Shown piece after piece: positions 8,609 through 16,284 of a stretch of DNA of 64,000 bases (position 1 is the first letter of the stretch; each line of letters starts with the position of its first letter). The notes under the pieces were generated by a model. The model was not told the DNA's origin and made no database searches. It was given only the letters and a program-made list of their open reading frames with translations. This stretch comes from Oceanibaculum nanhaiense. GTDB lineage: Bacteria; Pseudomonadota; Alphaproteobacteria; Oceanibaculales; Oceanibaculaceae. The stretch covers positions 30,072 through 94,071 of the forward strand of contig NZ_MPOB01000011.1 of assembly GCF_002148795.1 (NCBI RefSeq), given 5' to 3'. The position numbers were made by a program, and so were the translations under genes.

Positions 8609-9618
8609 CGCGCCAGCAGCGCGTCCAGCCGCGCCAGCGCCTCCGACCTGTCGAAACCAGCCTGTTCGGGAGGAAGGCGCATGGCCCGTCCCAGCCGACG
8701 CGCGGCGGCCGGTGTCAGCGGCCGGATGGCACCGGCGACCTCCTCCATCTCGGCCATGTTGCCGCTGCAATGCAGGACAAGGTCGCAGCCGGCATCCAGG
8801 CAGGCTGTCGTGCGGTCGGCATAGCTGCCGCCCAGCGCCTTCATGCCGATATCATCGGACATGAGGCAGCCCTGATAGCCAATGGTCTTGCGGATGATCT
8901 GTTCAATCACAACAGGAGAAATGGTGGCCGGGCGCGCGCGGTCAATGGCGGTATAGACGACATGCGCGGTCATCGCGAAGGGCGCGTCCACCAGCGCCGA
9001 GAAGGCACCGAAATCGCTCTGCTCCATCTCCGCGACGGAAGACGCGACGACAGGCAGTTCCAGATGGCTGTCCACCGTGGCGCGGCCATGCCCCGGCACA
9101 TGCTTGATGACCGGGCGCACGCCGCCGGCCAGCAGGCCGTTCGCGACCATCAGGCCGAGGGCCGCCACTGCCTCCAGCGTTTCGCCATAGGCGCGGTCGC
9201 CGATGATGCCGTGGGTTTCCGGGCGCAGGATATCCATGACCGGCGCGCAATCGACATTGATACCGTGGTCGGCCAGTTCCGCAGCGATGAGGCGGGCATT
9301 CAGATAGGCCCCTTCCATCGCCGCTTCCTCGTCGCGCCGGTAGAGATCGGCGAAGGCGCCGGCCGGCGGTGTCTGGCGCCAGTGCGGCGGCTTCATGCGC
9401 TGCACCCGCCCGCCTTCCTGGTCGATCAGGATCGGGATGTCGCCGCGCCCGAGGCAGTCGCGCAGATCGCCGGTCAGCCGCTTCAGCTGTTCCGGATCGC
9501 CGCAATTGCGCTGGAACAGGATGAAGCCTGCCGGATCACAGTCGCGGAAGAAGGCGCGCTCTGTGGCGCTCAGCTCAAGACCGGAAAGGCCGAAGAGTAC
9601 GGCGCTGGATACGCTCAT
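8605..9618 (-). CDS. nagZ: beta-N-acetylhexosaminidase, glycoside hydrolase family 3
   Basis: 337 residues. NagZ removes the terminal N-acetylglucosamine from 1,6-anhydro-muropeptides in the cytoplasm during cell-wall recycling. The family motif KHVPGHG (residues 172-178), with the acid/base His, is present, and the nucleophile Asp lies in MSDDIGMKAL. DQEGGRVQR (66-74) is also typical. It follows the SPOR-protein gene by 19 bp and overlaps the site-2 protease by 4 bp. Together with the SPOR protein it makes this stretch a wall-metabolism subcluster. Confidence 0.95.
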   Translation of the reverse strand: MSVSSAVLFGLSGLELSATERAFFRDCDPAGFILFQRNCGDPEQLKRLTGDLRDCLGRGDIPILIDQEGGRVQRMKPPHWRQTPPAGAFADLYRRDEEAAMEGAYLNARLIAAELADHGINVDCAPVMDILRPETHGIIGDRAYGETLEAVAALGLMVANGLLAGGVRPVIKHVPGHGRATVDSHLELPVVASSVAEMEQSDFGAFSALVDAPFAMTAHVVYTAIDRARPATISPVVIEQIIRKTIGYQGCLMSDDIGMKALGGSYADRTTACLDAGCDLVLHCSGNMAEMEEVAGAIRPLTPAAARRLGRAMRLPPEQAGFDRSEALARLDALLAR

Positions 9619-9637
9619 CGGGTTTTCACCGGGCCGA

Positions 9638-10594
9638 TCAGGGGCGAACGACCAGGCAAGCCTGGTTCTTCGCCTTCAGCGCGGTGCAGGCACGCTCGGC
9701 CGCCGCTTCGTCCAGCGGGCCTGCCTGGATGCGGTGATAGACGCCCTTGCCGGCGCCGAGATCGACGCGCTGAACGGTCAGCGACAGCGCCCCCAGCTCT
9801 TCCTTGTAGCGGTTCTTCAGCCGGTTCCATTCCTGCTTCGCCGCTTCATCGCTGCGCACGGCGGCAAGCTGCACCTTGAAGCCGCCACCGCTGACCGCCG
9901 CGATGCTGGCCTGCGTCTGGGCCGGTGCCGGAGTCGGTTTCGGCTCAGCCTTGGGTTCCGGCTTGGGTTCAGCCACCGGCTGCGGTGCGGGCTGGGGAGC
10001 CGGCGCCCTGGCGGCTGGCGGTGTCTGGGCTGGCGCGTCCTGGGGCGGTTGCGGCGCGGGCGCGGCAGATGGCACCGGCGGTGTGCCCTGCGGAACGGTC
10101 TGAGGGGCAGGTTGGGGCGTTACGACGGGCCGTTCGGCCACGGTCTGCGACGGGAGTGGCTGTACCGGTTCGGCGGAAGGGGCCGCGGGTTCGGGTGCCG
10201 GCGGCGGCTGCAGCGGCTCGGGCGGCGGCGGCAGCAGCCGCTCCACGGTCTGCGGGGTCTGGCCTTCCGGCAGCAGCCGCTGGAAGACCTGCTTGTCCTG
10301 ATGCGGCACCTGCAACCCGCCCGGCTGTTCCGGCTTCGCCTTGGTGGGCCCGTCCTCCGCTTTGATCACCGGCGCCACGGTGGAAACGCCGCTCTGCACC
10401 CCTTGCGTATAGGCGTACCAGACGATACCGCCGAAGGCGCCGAGCGCGAACAGCGCGATGAAGATCGGCAGGGCCCGGCTGCGCGGCTTGCCGCCGCCTC
10501 CCCCACCATCGCGCCCGCGGCGGCGGCGGAATTCATCCGGCTCCGGCGGCAGCGGCGGACGGTCCATCGGATCCTGATCGCGCTCGTAACTCAT
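9638..10594 (-). CDS. SPOR domain membrane protein
   Basis: 318 residues. A short basic cytoplasmic N-terminus (RRRRGRDG) precedes one membrane helix at about residues 41-62. Then comes a long Pro/Ala/Gln/Glu-rich periplasmic linker (about 75-235) and a C-terminal SPOR domain (about 243-318, starting GGFKVQLAAVRS). SPOR domains bind denuded glycan strands at the septum, so a division-site role is likely, as for FtsN/DedD-like proteins. Its start shares one base with the argS stop (TAATG). Confidence 0.9.
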   Translation of the reverse strand: MSYERDQDPMDRPPLPPEPDEFRRRRGRDGGGGGGKPRSRALPIFIALFALGAFGGIVWYAYTQGVQSGVSTVAPVIKAEDGPTKAKPEQPGGLQVPHQDKQVFQRLLPEGQTPQTVERLLPPPPEPLQPPPAPEPAAPSAEPVQPLPSQTVAERPVVTPQPAPQTVPQGTPPVPSAAPAPQPPQDAPAQTPPAARAPAPQPAPQPVAEPKPEPKAEPKPTPAPAQTQASIAAVSGGGFKVQLAAVRSDEAAKQEWNRLKNRYKEELGALSLTVQRVDLGAGKGVYHRIQAGPLDEAAAERACTALKAKNQACLVVRP

Positions 10595-12345
10595 TACATT
10601 TCCTCCGCCGGTACGACGCCCATGACTTGCAGACCCGAGGCAATGGTCACTGCAACCGCCCGTACCAGCGCCATGCGCGCCAGTGTGACAGCCTCGTCCT
10701 CGGCGATGATGAACCGCAGTGACGCCTCGTCCCGGCCCTTATTCCACAACGCGTGGAACTCCGCCGCAAGCTCTTGCAGATAAAACGCGACGCGATGCGG
10801 CTCATGCGCCTCGGCGGCGCTCTCCACCAGGCGCGGCCAGCCCGCCAGCCGCTTCATCAGCGCCAGCTCCGCCGGATCGTCGAGCCGCGTGAGATCGGCT
10901 ATGGCCAGCGATGCGTCGTCGAGAGCCTGCCCGGACAGCGCCTCGGCCGCATGGCGCAGCACCGAATGGGCGCGGGCATGGGCGTATTGCACATAGAAAA
11001 CCGGGTTGTCGCGCGACTGTTCCGTCACTTTGGCGAAGTCGAATTCCAGCGTCTGGTCGTTGCGCCGTGTCAGCATGATGAAGCGAACGACATCCTTGCC
11101 GACCGCCTCGATGACGTCGCGCAGCGTGACGAAGGTGCCGGCCCGCTTCGACATGCGCACCGGCTTGCCATTGTCGAACATATGGACCAGCTGGCAGGTC
11201 TTCACGTCGAGAGCGCCCTTGCCGCCGGTGACCGCCTTTACCGCCGCCTGCATGCGCTTGATGTAGCCGCCATGATCGGCGCCCCAGATATCGATCATGG
11301 TGGCGAAGCCGCGCTCGAACTTGTCCAGGTGATAGGCGATATCGTTGGCGAAATAGGTCCAGCTGCCGTCCGATTTCTTCAGCGGACGGTCCACATCGTC
11401 GCCGAAAGCCGTGGCGCGGAACAGCGTCTGCGGCCGCGGCTCCCAATCCTCGGGCGTCTTGCCCTTGGGCGGCTCCAGCACGCCGGTATAGACGTGTCCG
11501 GCCTCGGTCAGGGTCGCCAGAACCGCCTCCACCTTGCCGGCCTCGACCAGCTTGCGTTCCGACGAGAACACTGTCTGTTCGACACCCAGCGCCTTCAGGT
11601 CGGTGCGGATTTCCTCCATCAGGGAGTCGATGGCGAAATTGCGGATCGGCTCCAGCCATTCCGCCTCGTCCCTGCCCTTCCATTTGCCGCCATCACGGTC
11701 GGCCAGCGCCTTGCCGACATCCTTCAGATACTCGCCCGGATAGAAGCCTTCCGGGATATCGGCCGGTCCCTCGCCCAGCGCCTCGAGATAGCGCAGGTAG
11801 GTCGAGCGCGCGAGCGTGGCAACCTGATTGCCGGCATCGTTGATGTAATATTCCTTGCAGACGGCGTAGCCTGCCTTCTGCAACAGATTGGCTAGCGCAT
11901 CGCCAACCACCGCGCCGCGCGCATGGCCGGCGGTCAGTGGCCCGGTCGGGTTGGCCGAGACATACTCGACATTGACCTGCTTGCCCTGGCCCAGCGTCGA
12001 ATCGCCGAAATTGGTGCCATGACGCAGGATGCCCGCGACCTGCGCGCGCCAGATCGTGTCGTCCAGCCGCATGTTCAGGAAACCCGGACCATCGACCGAG
12101 GTTTCAGTGACGAAATCCAGGGCATCGAGGCGGACGCGCAGCTTTTCCGCCAGATCTCGCGGCTTCATTCCGGCCGGTTTGGACAGCACCATGGCGGCGT
12201 TGGTTGCGGCATCGCCATGTGCGGAATCGCGCGGGGGTTCCACCGTCACGCGGTCCAGCGCCAGGCCGGACGGCAGCTCGCCCGCCGCCATCATCGCTTC
12301 CAGCGCTACGTAAATACGGGATTTCAGGTTGTTGAAAATATTCAT
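10594..12345 (-). CDS. argS: arginine--tRNA ligase
   Basis: 583 residues. This class I synthetase charges tRNA-Arg. The region [18 protein letters not shown] corresponds to the HIGH signature, but the first His position reads Thr (T-A-G-H). The second signature region MSKRAGTF is intact, and the C-terminal DALR anticodon-binding domain is present. The length is normal. The start shares one base with the dgt stop and the stop shares one base with the SPOR gene start, so dgt-argS-SPOR are translationally coupled. Confidence 0.96.
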   Translation of the reverse strand: MNIFNNLKSRIYVALEAMMAAGELPSGLALDRVTVEPPRDSAHGDAATNAAMVLSKPAGMKPRDLAEKLRVRLDALDFVTETSVDGPGFLNMRLDDTIWRAQVAGILRHGTNFGDSTLGQGKQVNVEYVSANPTGPLTAGHARGAVVGDALANLLQKAGYAVCKEYYINDAGNQVATLARSTYLRYLEALGEGPADIPEGFYPGEYLKDVGKALADRDGGKWKGRDEAEWLEPIRNFAIDSLMEEIRTDLKALGVEQTVFSSERKLVEAGKVEAVLATLTEAGHVYTGVLEPPKGKTPEDWEPRPQTLFRATAFGDDVDRPLKKSDGSWTYFANDIAYHLDKFERGFATMIDIWGADHGGYIKRMQAAVKAVTGGKGALDVKTCQLVHMFDNGKPVRMSKRAGTFVTLRDVIEAVGKDVVRFIMLTRRNDQTLEFDFAKVTEQSRDNPVFYVQYAHARAHSVLRHAAEALSGQALDDASLAIADLTRLDDPAELALMKRLAGWPRLVESAAEAHEPHRVAFYLQELAAEFHALWNKGRDEASLRFIIAEDEAVTLARMALVRAVAVTIASGLQVMGVVPAEEM

Positions 12346-13523
12346 TATGTTCTGTCTTTTATATCGAACAGCCGGTCATATTCGCGTAACGCGAAACGGT
12401 CGGTCATTCCGGCGATGTAATCCGCCACGACGCGCGCCGTGCGGGGAGTCTGGGGGGCGTCCGTTTGGACCCGCCATTCCGTCGGCAGGCATTGCGGTTC
12501 CCGGAACAGCAGATCGAACAGGTCATGCACGACGCGGCGCGCCTTGGAGGTCATGCGGTTGACCAGATAGTGGCGGTACATGCGCTCAAACAGGAAGGCG
12601 CGCAAGGCCTTGTGATGTGTCATCATCCGTTCGGAGAAGGCAGCGGTCGGCGCGCCGGCCCCGCGGATATGCTGCGCCGATTTCGGCTGCTGGCGGGCCA
12701 GCCGCTCGCGCGTCTCGGTCAACAGGTCGGTCACCATGGCGTTGATCACCCGGCGCACCAACTCGTGGATCAGACGGGACCGGTCAAGGTTCGGGTGGCT
12801 TTTGCGCAGCCCCTGAAGGATCGGGCCGACCAGCGGCATTTCGATAATATCCTCGATATCGAACAGTCCGGCGCGCAAGCCATCGTCGAGATCGTGGTTC
12901 TGATAGGCGATATCGTCGGACAGCGAGGCGATCTGCGCTTCCAGCGAGGCAAAGCTGTCCAGCTCCAGATCGAATTTGGCGCTGAAATTCAGGATACCCG
13001 GCTGCGGTTTGCGGGTCGCCAGCGGCCCGGTCACCGGGCCATTGTGCTTTACCGTGCCTTCCAGCGTCTCCCAGGTCAGGTTCAGCCCGTCGAAATCGGC
13101 GTAGCGATGTTCCAGTTCGGTCAGCACGCGCAGGGTCTGGACATTATGGTCGAAGCCGCCATAGGGCTGCATCGCCTCGTCCAGCGCCTCCTCCCCGGCA
13201 TGGCCGAAGCAGGTGTGGCCGAAATCATGCGCCAGTGCCAGCGCCTCGGCCAGATCCTCGTTCAGCCCCAGCGCCCGGCCGATGGAGCGGGCGATCTGCG
13301 CCACTTCCAGACTGTGTGTCAGGCGCGTGCGGTAATGATCGCCCTCATGATAGACGAAGACCTGGGTCTTGTGCTTCAGCCGGCGAAAAGCGGCGGAATG
13401 GAGAATGCGGTCGCGGTCGCGCTGAAAGCAGCTCCGCTCGGGGTGTTCGGGCTCCGGATGGAGCCGTCCCCGGGAACTGTCCGGATCGCAGGCATAAGGC
13501 GCAAGACTGGCGAGGCTCGACAT
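12345..13523 (-). CDS. dgt: deoxyguanosinetriphosphate triphosphohydrolase-like protein
   Basis: 392 residues from the ATG at 13523. This HD-domain enzyme hydrolyses dNTPs to deoxynucleoside plus triphosphate. It has the Dgt-type opening [15 protein letters not shown], the first metal His in [10 protein letters not shown], and [13 protein letters not shown] with the HD pair. The trimmed length fits the shorter non-enterobacterial dGTPase-like family, so exact dNTP preference is unknown. It is divergent from erpA and heads the dgt-argS-SPOR run, an order common in alphaproteobacteria. Confidence 0.92.
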   Translation of the reverse strand: MSSLASLAPYACDPDSSRGRLHPEPEHPERSCFQRDRDRILHSAAFRRLKHKTQVFVYHEGDHYRTRLTHSLEVAQIARSIGRALGLNEDLAEALALAHDFGHTCFGHAGEEALDEAMQPYGGFDHNVQTLRVLTELEHRYADFDGLNLTWETLEGTVKHNGPVTGPLATRKPQPGILNFSAKFDLELDSFASLEAQIASLSDDIAYQNHDLDDGLRAGLFDIEDIIEMPLVGPILQGLRKSHPNLDRSRLIHELVRRVINAMVTDLLTETRERLARQQPKSAQHIRGAGAPTAAFSERMMTHHKALRAFLFERMYRHYLVNRMTSKARRVVHDLFDLLFREPQCLPTEWRVQTDAPQTPRTARVVADYIAGMTDRFALREYDRLFDIKDRT

Positions 13524-13661
13524 GCTGGCGAACCTACAGGCGCGGTGCGGCGGACGCAACGGGCTGTGAATTCTCCGCAATTGAAAATCGCGCGAAATTC
13601 CCTAGATTTAGAGCAGGTTATTTATCGCCGTTGCGGCCCGCCCATGCGGAAGGATCGGATC

Positions 13662-14021
13662 ATGTCGGAAACCACTGTCCTCGAACGTCCCCACAGCGTC
13701 GGTCTGAGTGCCAGCGCGGCGCGGCAGGTTGCCAAGCTGCGCGCGCAGGAACCGGGTGGCGCGGATTTGATGCTGCGGCTGTCGGTCACTGGCGGCGGCT
13801 GCTCCGGCTTTCAGTATAATTTCTCCTTCGATGATGAGGTGCGCAGCGACGATGCCGTCTTCGAGCGCGACGGCGTGAAGCTGGTGGTCGATGAGATGTC
13901 GCTGGAACTGCTGTCCGGTTCCGAGGTCGATTATGTGGAGGAGCTGATCGGCGCCTCCTTCCAGGTGAAGAACCCGAATGCGGCCTCTTCCTGCGGCTGC
14001 GGTACCTCTTTCGCGATCTAG
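13662..14021 (+). CDS. erpA: iron-sulfur cluster insertion protein ErpA (A-type carrier)
   Basis: 119 residues. A-type carriers hold and pass Fe-S clusters to target apoproteins. The three ligand cysteines are visible: GGGCSGF in the middle and CGCG near the C-terminus. GGAAGGA at 13648-13654 gives good spacing for the ATG at 13662; an ATG at 13644 would add six residues but lacks a site. It is divergent from dgt and is followed by a strong terminator. In many alphaproteobacteria erpA is directly followed by xthA; here the 14.1-17.2 kb island separates them. Confidence 0.94.
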   Translation: MSETTVLERPHSVGLSASAARQVAKLRAQEPGGADLMLRLSVTGGGCSGFQYNFSFDDEVRSDDAVFERDGVKLVVDEMSLELLSGSEVDYVEELIGASFQVKNPNAASSCGCGTSFAI

Positions 14022-14063
14022 AAAACCGGGGTCGCGCCCGTTAGACTCCCCCGCTACACTTCT

Positions 14064-14091
14064 GGGCCCGCCTTCGCGGGCCCTTTCGTTT
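14064..14091 (+). terminator. intrinsic terminator of erpA
   Basis: A perfect 8-bp stem, GGGCCCGC (14064-14071) with GCGGGCCC (14076-14083), closes a CTTC loop and is followed by TTTCGTTT. It lies 42 bp after the erpA stop and marks the left boundary of the accessory island. Confidence 0.85.
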
Positions 14092-14159
14092 GGCGATTAT
14101 ATATTTCCCACACCCATGCCGTTTAGCATACTCTGATGCAGGCAGCATGGGAGGGGACA

Positions 14160-14444
14160 ATGAGCACCAACGCGATATGCCAAGCCATTAAAGATCAGCA
14201 TGTCATTTCCTTTCGCTATGAGGGGCGCGTTCGCACCGTAGAGCCGCATTTGCTAGGCTACGATGACAGCGGCGACTTAACCCTAAGCGCATGGCAACTG
14301 TCTGGAGGCAGTGGCGTAGGCTGGCGTGACTTTCACGTAGCCAAATCAAGCGAACTGCAAATAACGACAGCGCGTTTTCAAGGCGCACGGCATGGGTATA
14401 ACCCCAATGACCGGACGATAGACCGAATAGTGTGTCGCCTGTGA
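14160..14444 (+). CDS. small stand-alone WYL-like domain protein
   Basis: 94 residues from the ATG at 14160, preceded by GAGGGGACA; an upstream ATG at 14136 is less likely. Nearly the whole protein is one WYL-like fold: VISFRYEGRVRTVEPHLLGY, then LTLSAWQL, then a GWRDFHV segment and a C-terminal GYNPNDRT tail. WYL domains sense nucleic acid or nucleotide ligands and usually sit behind a DNA-binding helix-turn-helix, which is absent here. It lies just after the erpA terminator in the lower-GC island. Function is unknown; a ligand-binding or modulatory role is inferred. Confidence 0.72.
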   Translation: MSTNAICQAIKDQHVISFRYEGRVRTVEPHLLGYDDSGDLTLSAWQLSGGSGVGWRDFHVAKSSELQITTARFQGARHGYNPNDRTIDRIVCRL

Positions 14445-14542
14445 TCCTGCCGCAGTCGCAGGCACGAGGGTAGCGCGCCGGCCCGCTGTGCAGCGCGCAG
14501 TCAGAGTAGTGATCTGATGGCATGTTGCGCCTTACGCTTGAA

Positions 14543-14568
14543 TTGACTCTCGGTTGTATTCGAGTCAA
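14543..14568. repeat. perfect inverted repeat upstream of the Cas2-like gene
   Basis: TTGACTC (14543-14549) and GAGTCAA (14562-14568) form a perfect 7-bp inverted repeat with a 12-nt centre, in the 156-bp gap between the WYL-like gene and the Cas2-like gene. It could be an operator, or a weak terminator because AATTTTCCC follows. The left arm also resembles a -35 box. Confidence 0.4.
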
Positions 14569-14600
14569 ATTTTCCCGTTATTGCCAAATGGGAGGGTGGG

Positions 14601-14882
14601 ATGGCAAACAATCTGCACATATCGTACGACCTTCATTCACCTGGACAAAATTACGATGATGTCACTGACGCCATAAAATCTCTTGGCAAATGGGCAAAAA
14701 TTCATGAATCGTTTTGGTATGTGAAGTCAAAGAAATCGGCATCTGAGGCTTGTGATATAGTTTGGGCCGCATGTGATGAAAACGATACTGTATATGTGGT
14801 TGATGCCACTAATAACAACGCAGCGTGGCAAAACTTACCAGACAATGTTTCTAATTTTATTATGGAGAAATGGCACCAATGA
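14601..14882 (+). CDS. small stand-alone Cas2-like (ferredoxin-fold) protein
   Basis: 93 residues, start ATG at 14601 behind GAGGGTGGG. The order of elements resembles Cas2 and VapD: a first strand LHISYDL with the Asp at the catalytic Cas2 position (D10), a helix (NYDDVTDAIKSLG), a strand region AKIHESFWYVKS, another helix, and a strand DTVYVVDAT. No cas1 gene or CRISPR array is present, so spacer acquisition is unlikely. Some databases label similar proteins SinR family, which says little. Base composition is clearly more AT-rich than in the neighbours, supporting transfer. A nuclease or toxin-like role is possible but unproven. Confidence 0.65.
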   Translation: MANNLHISYDLHSPGQNYDDVTDAIKSLGKWAKIHESFWYVKSKKSASEACDIVWAACDENDTVYVVDATNNNAAWQNLPDNVSNFIMEKWHQ

Positions 14883-15010
14883 ATCCAGATACGCCCTTTG
14901 GCCGTGCCTTATAGTGACCGTACGGAAGACCATCGATACGAATAGATATACGGAGTGCTTTTGCTACAAAATGAACTACCATTTTTCGCATTCTATTTCT
15001 CCTAAATGAA

Positions 15011-15036
15011 GAAGCCCGGCTCACTGGCCGGGCTTC
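15011..15036. terminator. bidirectional hairpin terminator in the island
   Basis: A perfect 10-bp stem, GAAGCCCGGC (15011-15020) with GCCGGGCTTC (15027-15036), closes a 6-nt loop. It lies between the plus-strand Cas2-like gene and the minus-strand toxin unit. The stop codon of the 55-residue ORF (15021-15023) falls in the loop. T-rich tracts are short on both sides, so efficiency is uncertain. Confidence 0.65.
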
Positions 15037-15188
15037 TTGGGTTTATCGTCCTTCGGCGGCTGCGCCTTGGCGATCCGTTTCAGTTTCGCCTCAAAGGCTT
15101 CCGCTGATTCGTCGCACCCGCTTTCGCGAGCGGCCTTTTTGAATCTCTCATATTGATCGGCGATGGAGTTCTTGGGCGTCGCATTCAT
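15021..15188 (-). CDS. 55-residue charged small protein coupled to the VapC-like toxin
   Basis: 55 residues, too short for many gene callers. The ATG at 15188 overlaps the toxin stop by 4 bp (CGATGA), and the stop TGA lies in the loop of a terminator hairpin. The protein is hydrophilic and mostly helical by appearance: a central YERFKKAARESGCDE segment, a second EAFEAKLKRIAKAQPP segment, and a Lys/Pro/Asp-rich end. No family is assigned. Tight coupling to vapC suggests co-expression with the toxin-antitoxin pair, but its role is unknown. Confidence 0.6.
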   Translation of the reverse strand: MNATPKNSIADQYERFKKAARESGCDESAEAFEAKLKRIAKAQPPKDDKPKKPGQ

Positions 15189-15595
15189 CGCAGATTAACT
15201 TTCTCTAATCGGGCATTTGACCGAAGCCGGTATAGATAAGGAGGCTTCTCGCTTTTTATGATTTCCATCATTTTCGGGTAGCCACGAACGAACAGGCAAA
15301 CCTTGTCCCACGTTGGCATTTGCGCTCCCCAGATAGCAAACCCCGCAACTTTATGCTGCTTGATTGCTAGCGCCTCGACTTCTAGATGCTGAAACTTACT
15401 GTCATGGGTGAAGGCCACCCAACCGCGCTCTCCACAGATTTTCAACCACGCATCATCGGTCATATCTTGTGGGAATCGGTTCCTCTTATTGTGCTGATGC
15501 TCCACAGAAAATGGCGGATTAGCGCGCTCCAGAAATTCTGGAAGCCGCTTCCCAAAACAACGATCAAAATAGAACGTTAGTTTAGCCACTTCCAC
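15185..15595 (-). CDS. VapC45-like PIN-like toxin
   Basis: 136 residues starting at a GTG (15595). The sequence fits the PIN-like/Mut7-C toxin group typified by Mycobacterium VapC45 (about 138 residues). It shows an early Asp in LTFYFDRCFG (D11), an acidic pair in DMTDDAW (D47, D48) and THDSKF (D65), spaced like metal-ligand positions of a ribonuclease. The start overlaps the antitoxin stop by 19 bp and the stop overlaps the 55-residue ORF by 4 bp. Predicted activity is RNA cleavage restrained by the upstream antitoxin; the RNA target cannot be read from sequence. Confidence 0.75.
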   Translation of the reverse strand: MEVAKLTFYFDRCFGKRLPEFLERANPPFSVEHQHNKRNRFPQDMTDDAWLKICGERGWVAFTHDSKFQHLEVEALAIKQHKVAGFAIWGAQMPTWDKVCLFVRGYPKMMEIIKSEKPPYLYRLRSNARLEKVNLR

Positions 15596-16272
15596 ATGCC
15601 GTTTTCTATGCCTTCAAACTTCAGCGCATAAGCAACTTGAGAGTTGTCTATGCCGAAATCATCAGCGATTTCTTCAACGGTCTCCCCCGCAGACCACCGT
15701 CCCTTTATCACCCACGTAGGGGTGCCTCCTACACTAGGCGCGCCAAATGCTACTCTCGGGTCTATGACTATTGGTGACGATGGGCCATCGATGTGCCACT
15801 TAACCACTATGCCGCGACGTTCGTATTCAAATTCTTCTAAGCGGCCTAGAATATGTTCCCACGCCAGCTGCCCAGATTGATCAGGGCGCAGCACCTTTCC
15901 GTTACCACGTTCCCCGATTATCTGCTGATAATCCATAACCAGGCGATGCCCATCCGCCTTAAATCGATGCTCTGCAAAGGGAAACTCCGATTTTAGTTCC
16001 TTGCTAATGTAGTCGCGGGCGTTTCGAATCGAATTCAATCGTATGCCGGCTCTTCGAAAGGCTGCGACTACAGCTACCTCGATTAATTGCATGTAGCTTA
16101 GGGCGGCTCGCTTTTCGCGGACGGACAGCGTTTGGCGCGCCCCAACCTTGTGCCAATCCGCAACGGTTTTCGCGGAAATCTTGGCGTACTTTGCAGCCTC
16201 TCCAACTTGGTAGTTGGGGACAAATAGCCGCCTTTGCCAAGGCTCCAACTTTCGCGCTGACTGTGCCGCCAT
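15577..16272 (-). CDS. VapB45-like antitoxin with MerR-like HTH and DUF433-like domain
   Basis: 231 residues, close to the 239 of Mycobacterium VapB45. The N-terminus has a MerR-like helix-turn-helix (YQVGEAAKYAKISAKTVADW, residues 21-40), probably for promoter binding. The C-terminus (about 167-221) matches the DUF433 layout: IVIDPRVAFG, GTPTWVIKGRW, then ETVEEIADDFGIDNSQVAYAL. DUF433 domains are common in antitoxins of PIN-like toxins. GAGG precedes the ATG. The transposase stop is only 12 bp upstream, so it may be co-transcribed with the transposase; it overlaps the toxin gene by 19 bp. Confidence 0.78.
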   Translation of the reverse strand: MAAQSARKLEPWQRRLFVPNYQVGEAAKYAKISAKTVADWHKVGARQTLSVREKRAALSYMQLIEVAVVAAFRRAGIRLNSIRNARDYISKELKSEFPFAEHRFKADGHRLVMDYQQIIGERGNGKVLRPDQSGQLAWEHILGRLEEFEYERRGIVVKWHIDGPSSPIVIDPRVAFGAPSVGGTPTWVIKGRWSAGETVEEIADDFGIDNSQVAYALKFEGIENGMWKWLN

Positions 16273-16284
16273 CAGCCGCCTCGC

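Noticed and set aside
14445..14600. tRNA-like text before the Cas2-like gene (GGTTGTATTCGAGTC resembles a T arm)
   Set aside because: No acceptor, D or anticodon arms can be folded around it; the pairing is just the local inverted repeat.
14773..15009. Second plus-strand ORF overlapping the end of the Cas2-like gene
   Set aside because: Out of frame with the Cas2-like gene, no ribosome site, and a random-looking Cys/Tyr/His-rich translation.
14100..15010. CRISPR array near the Cas2-like gene
   Set aside because: No set of regularly spaced direct repeats was seen there or elsewhere in the window.
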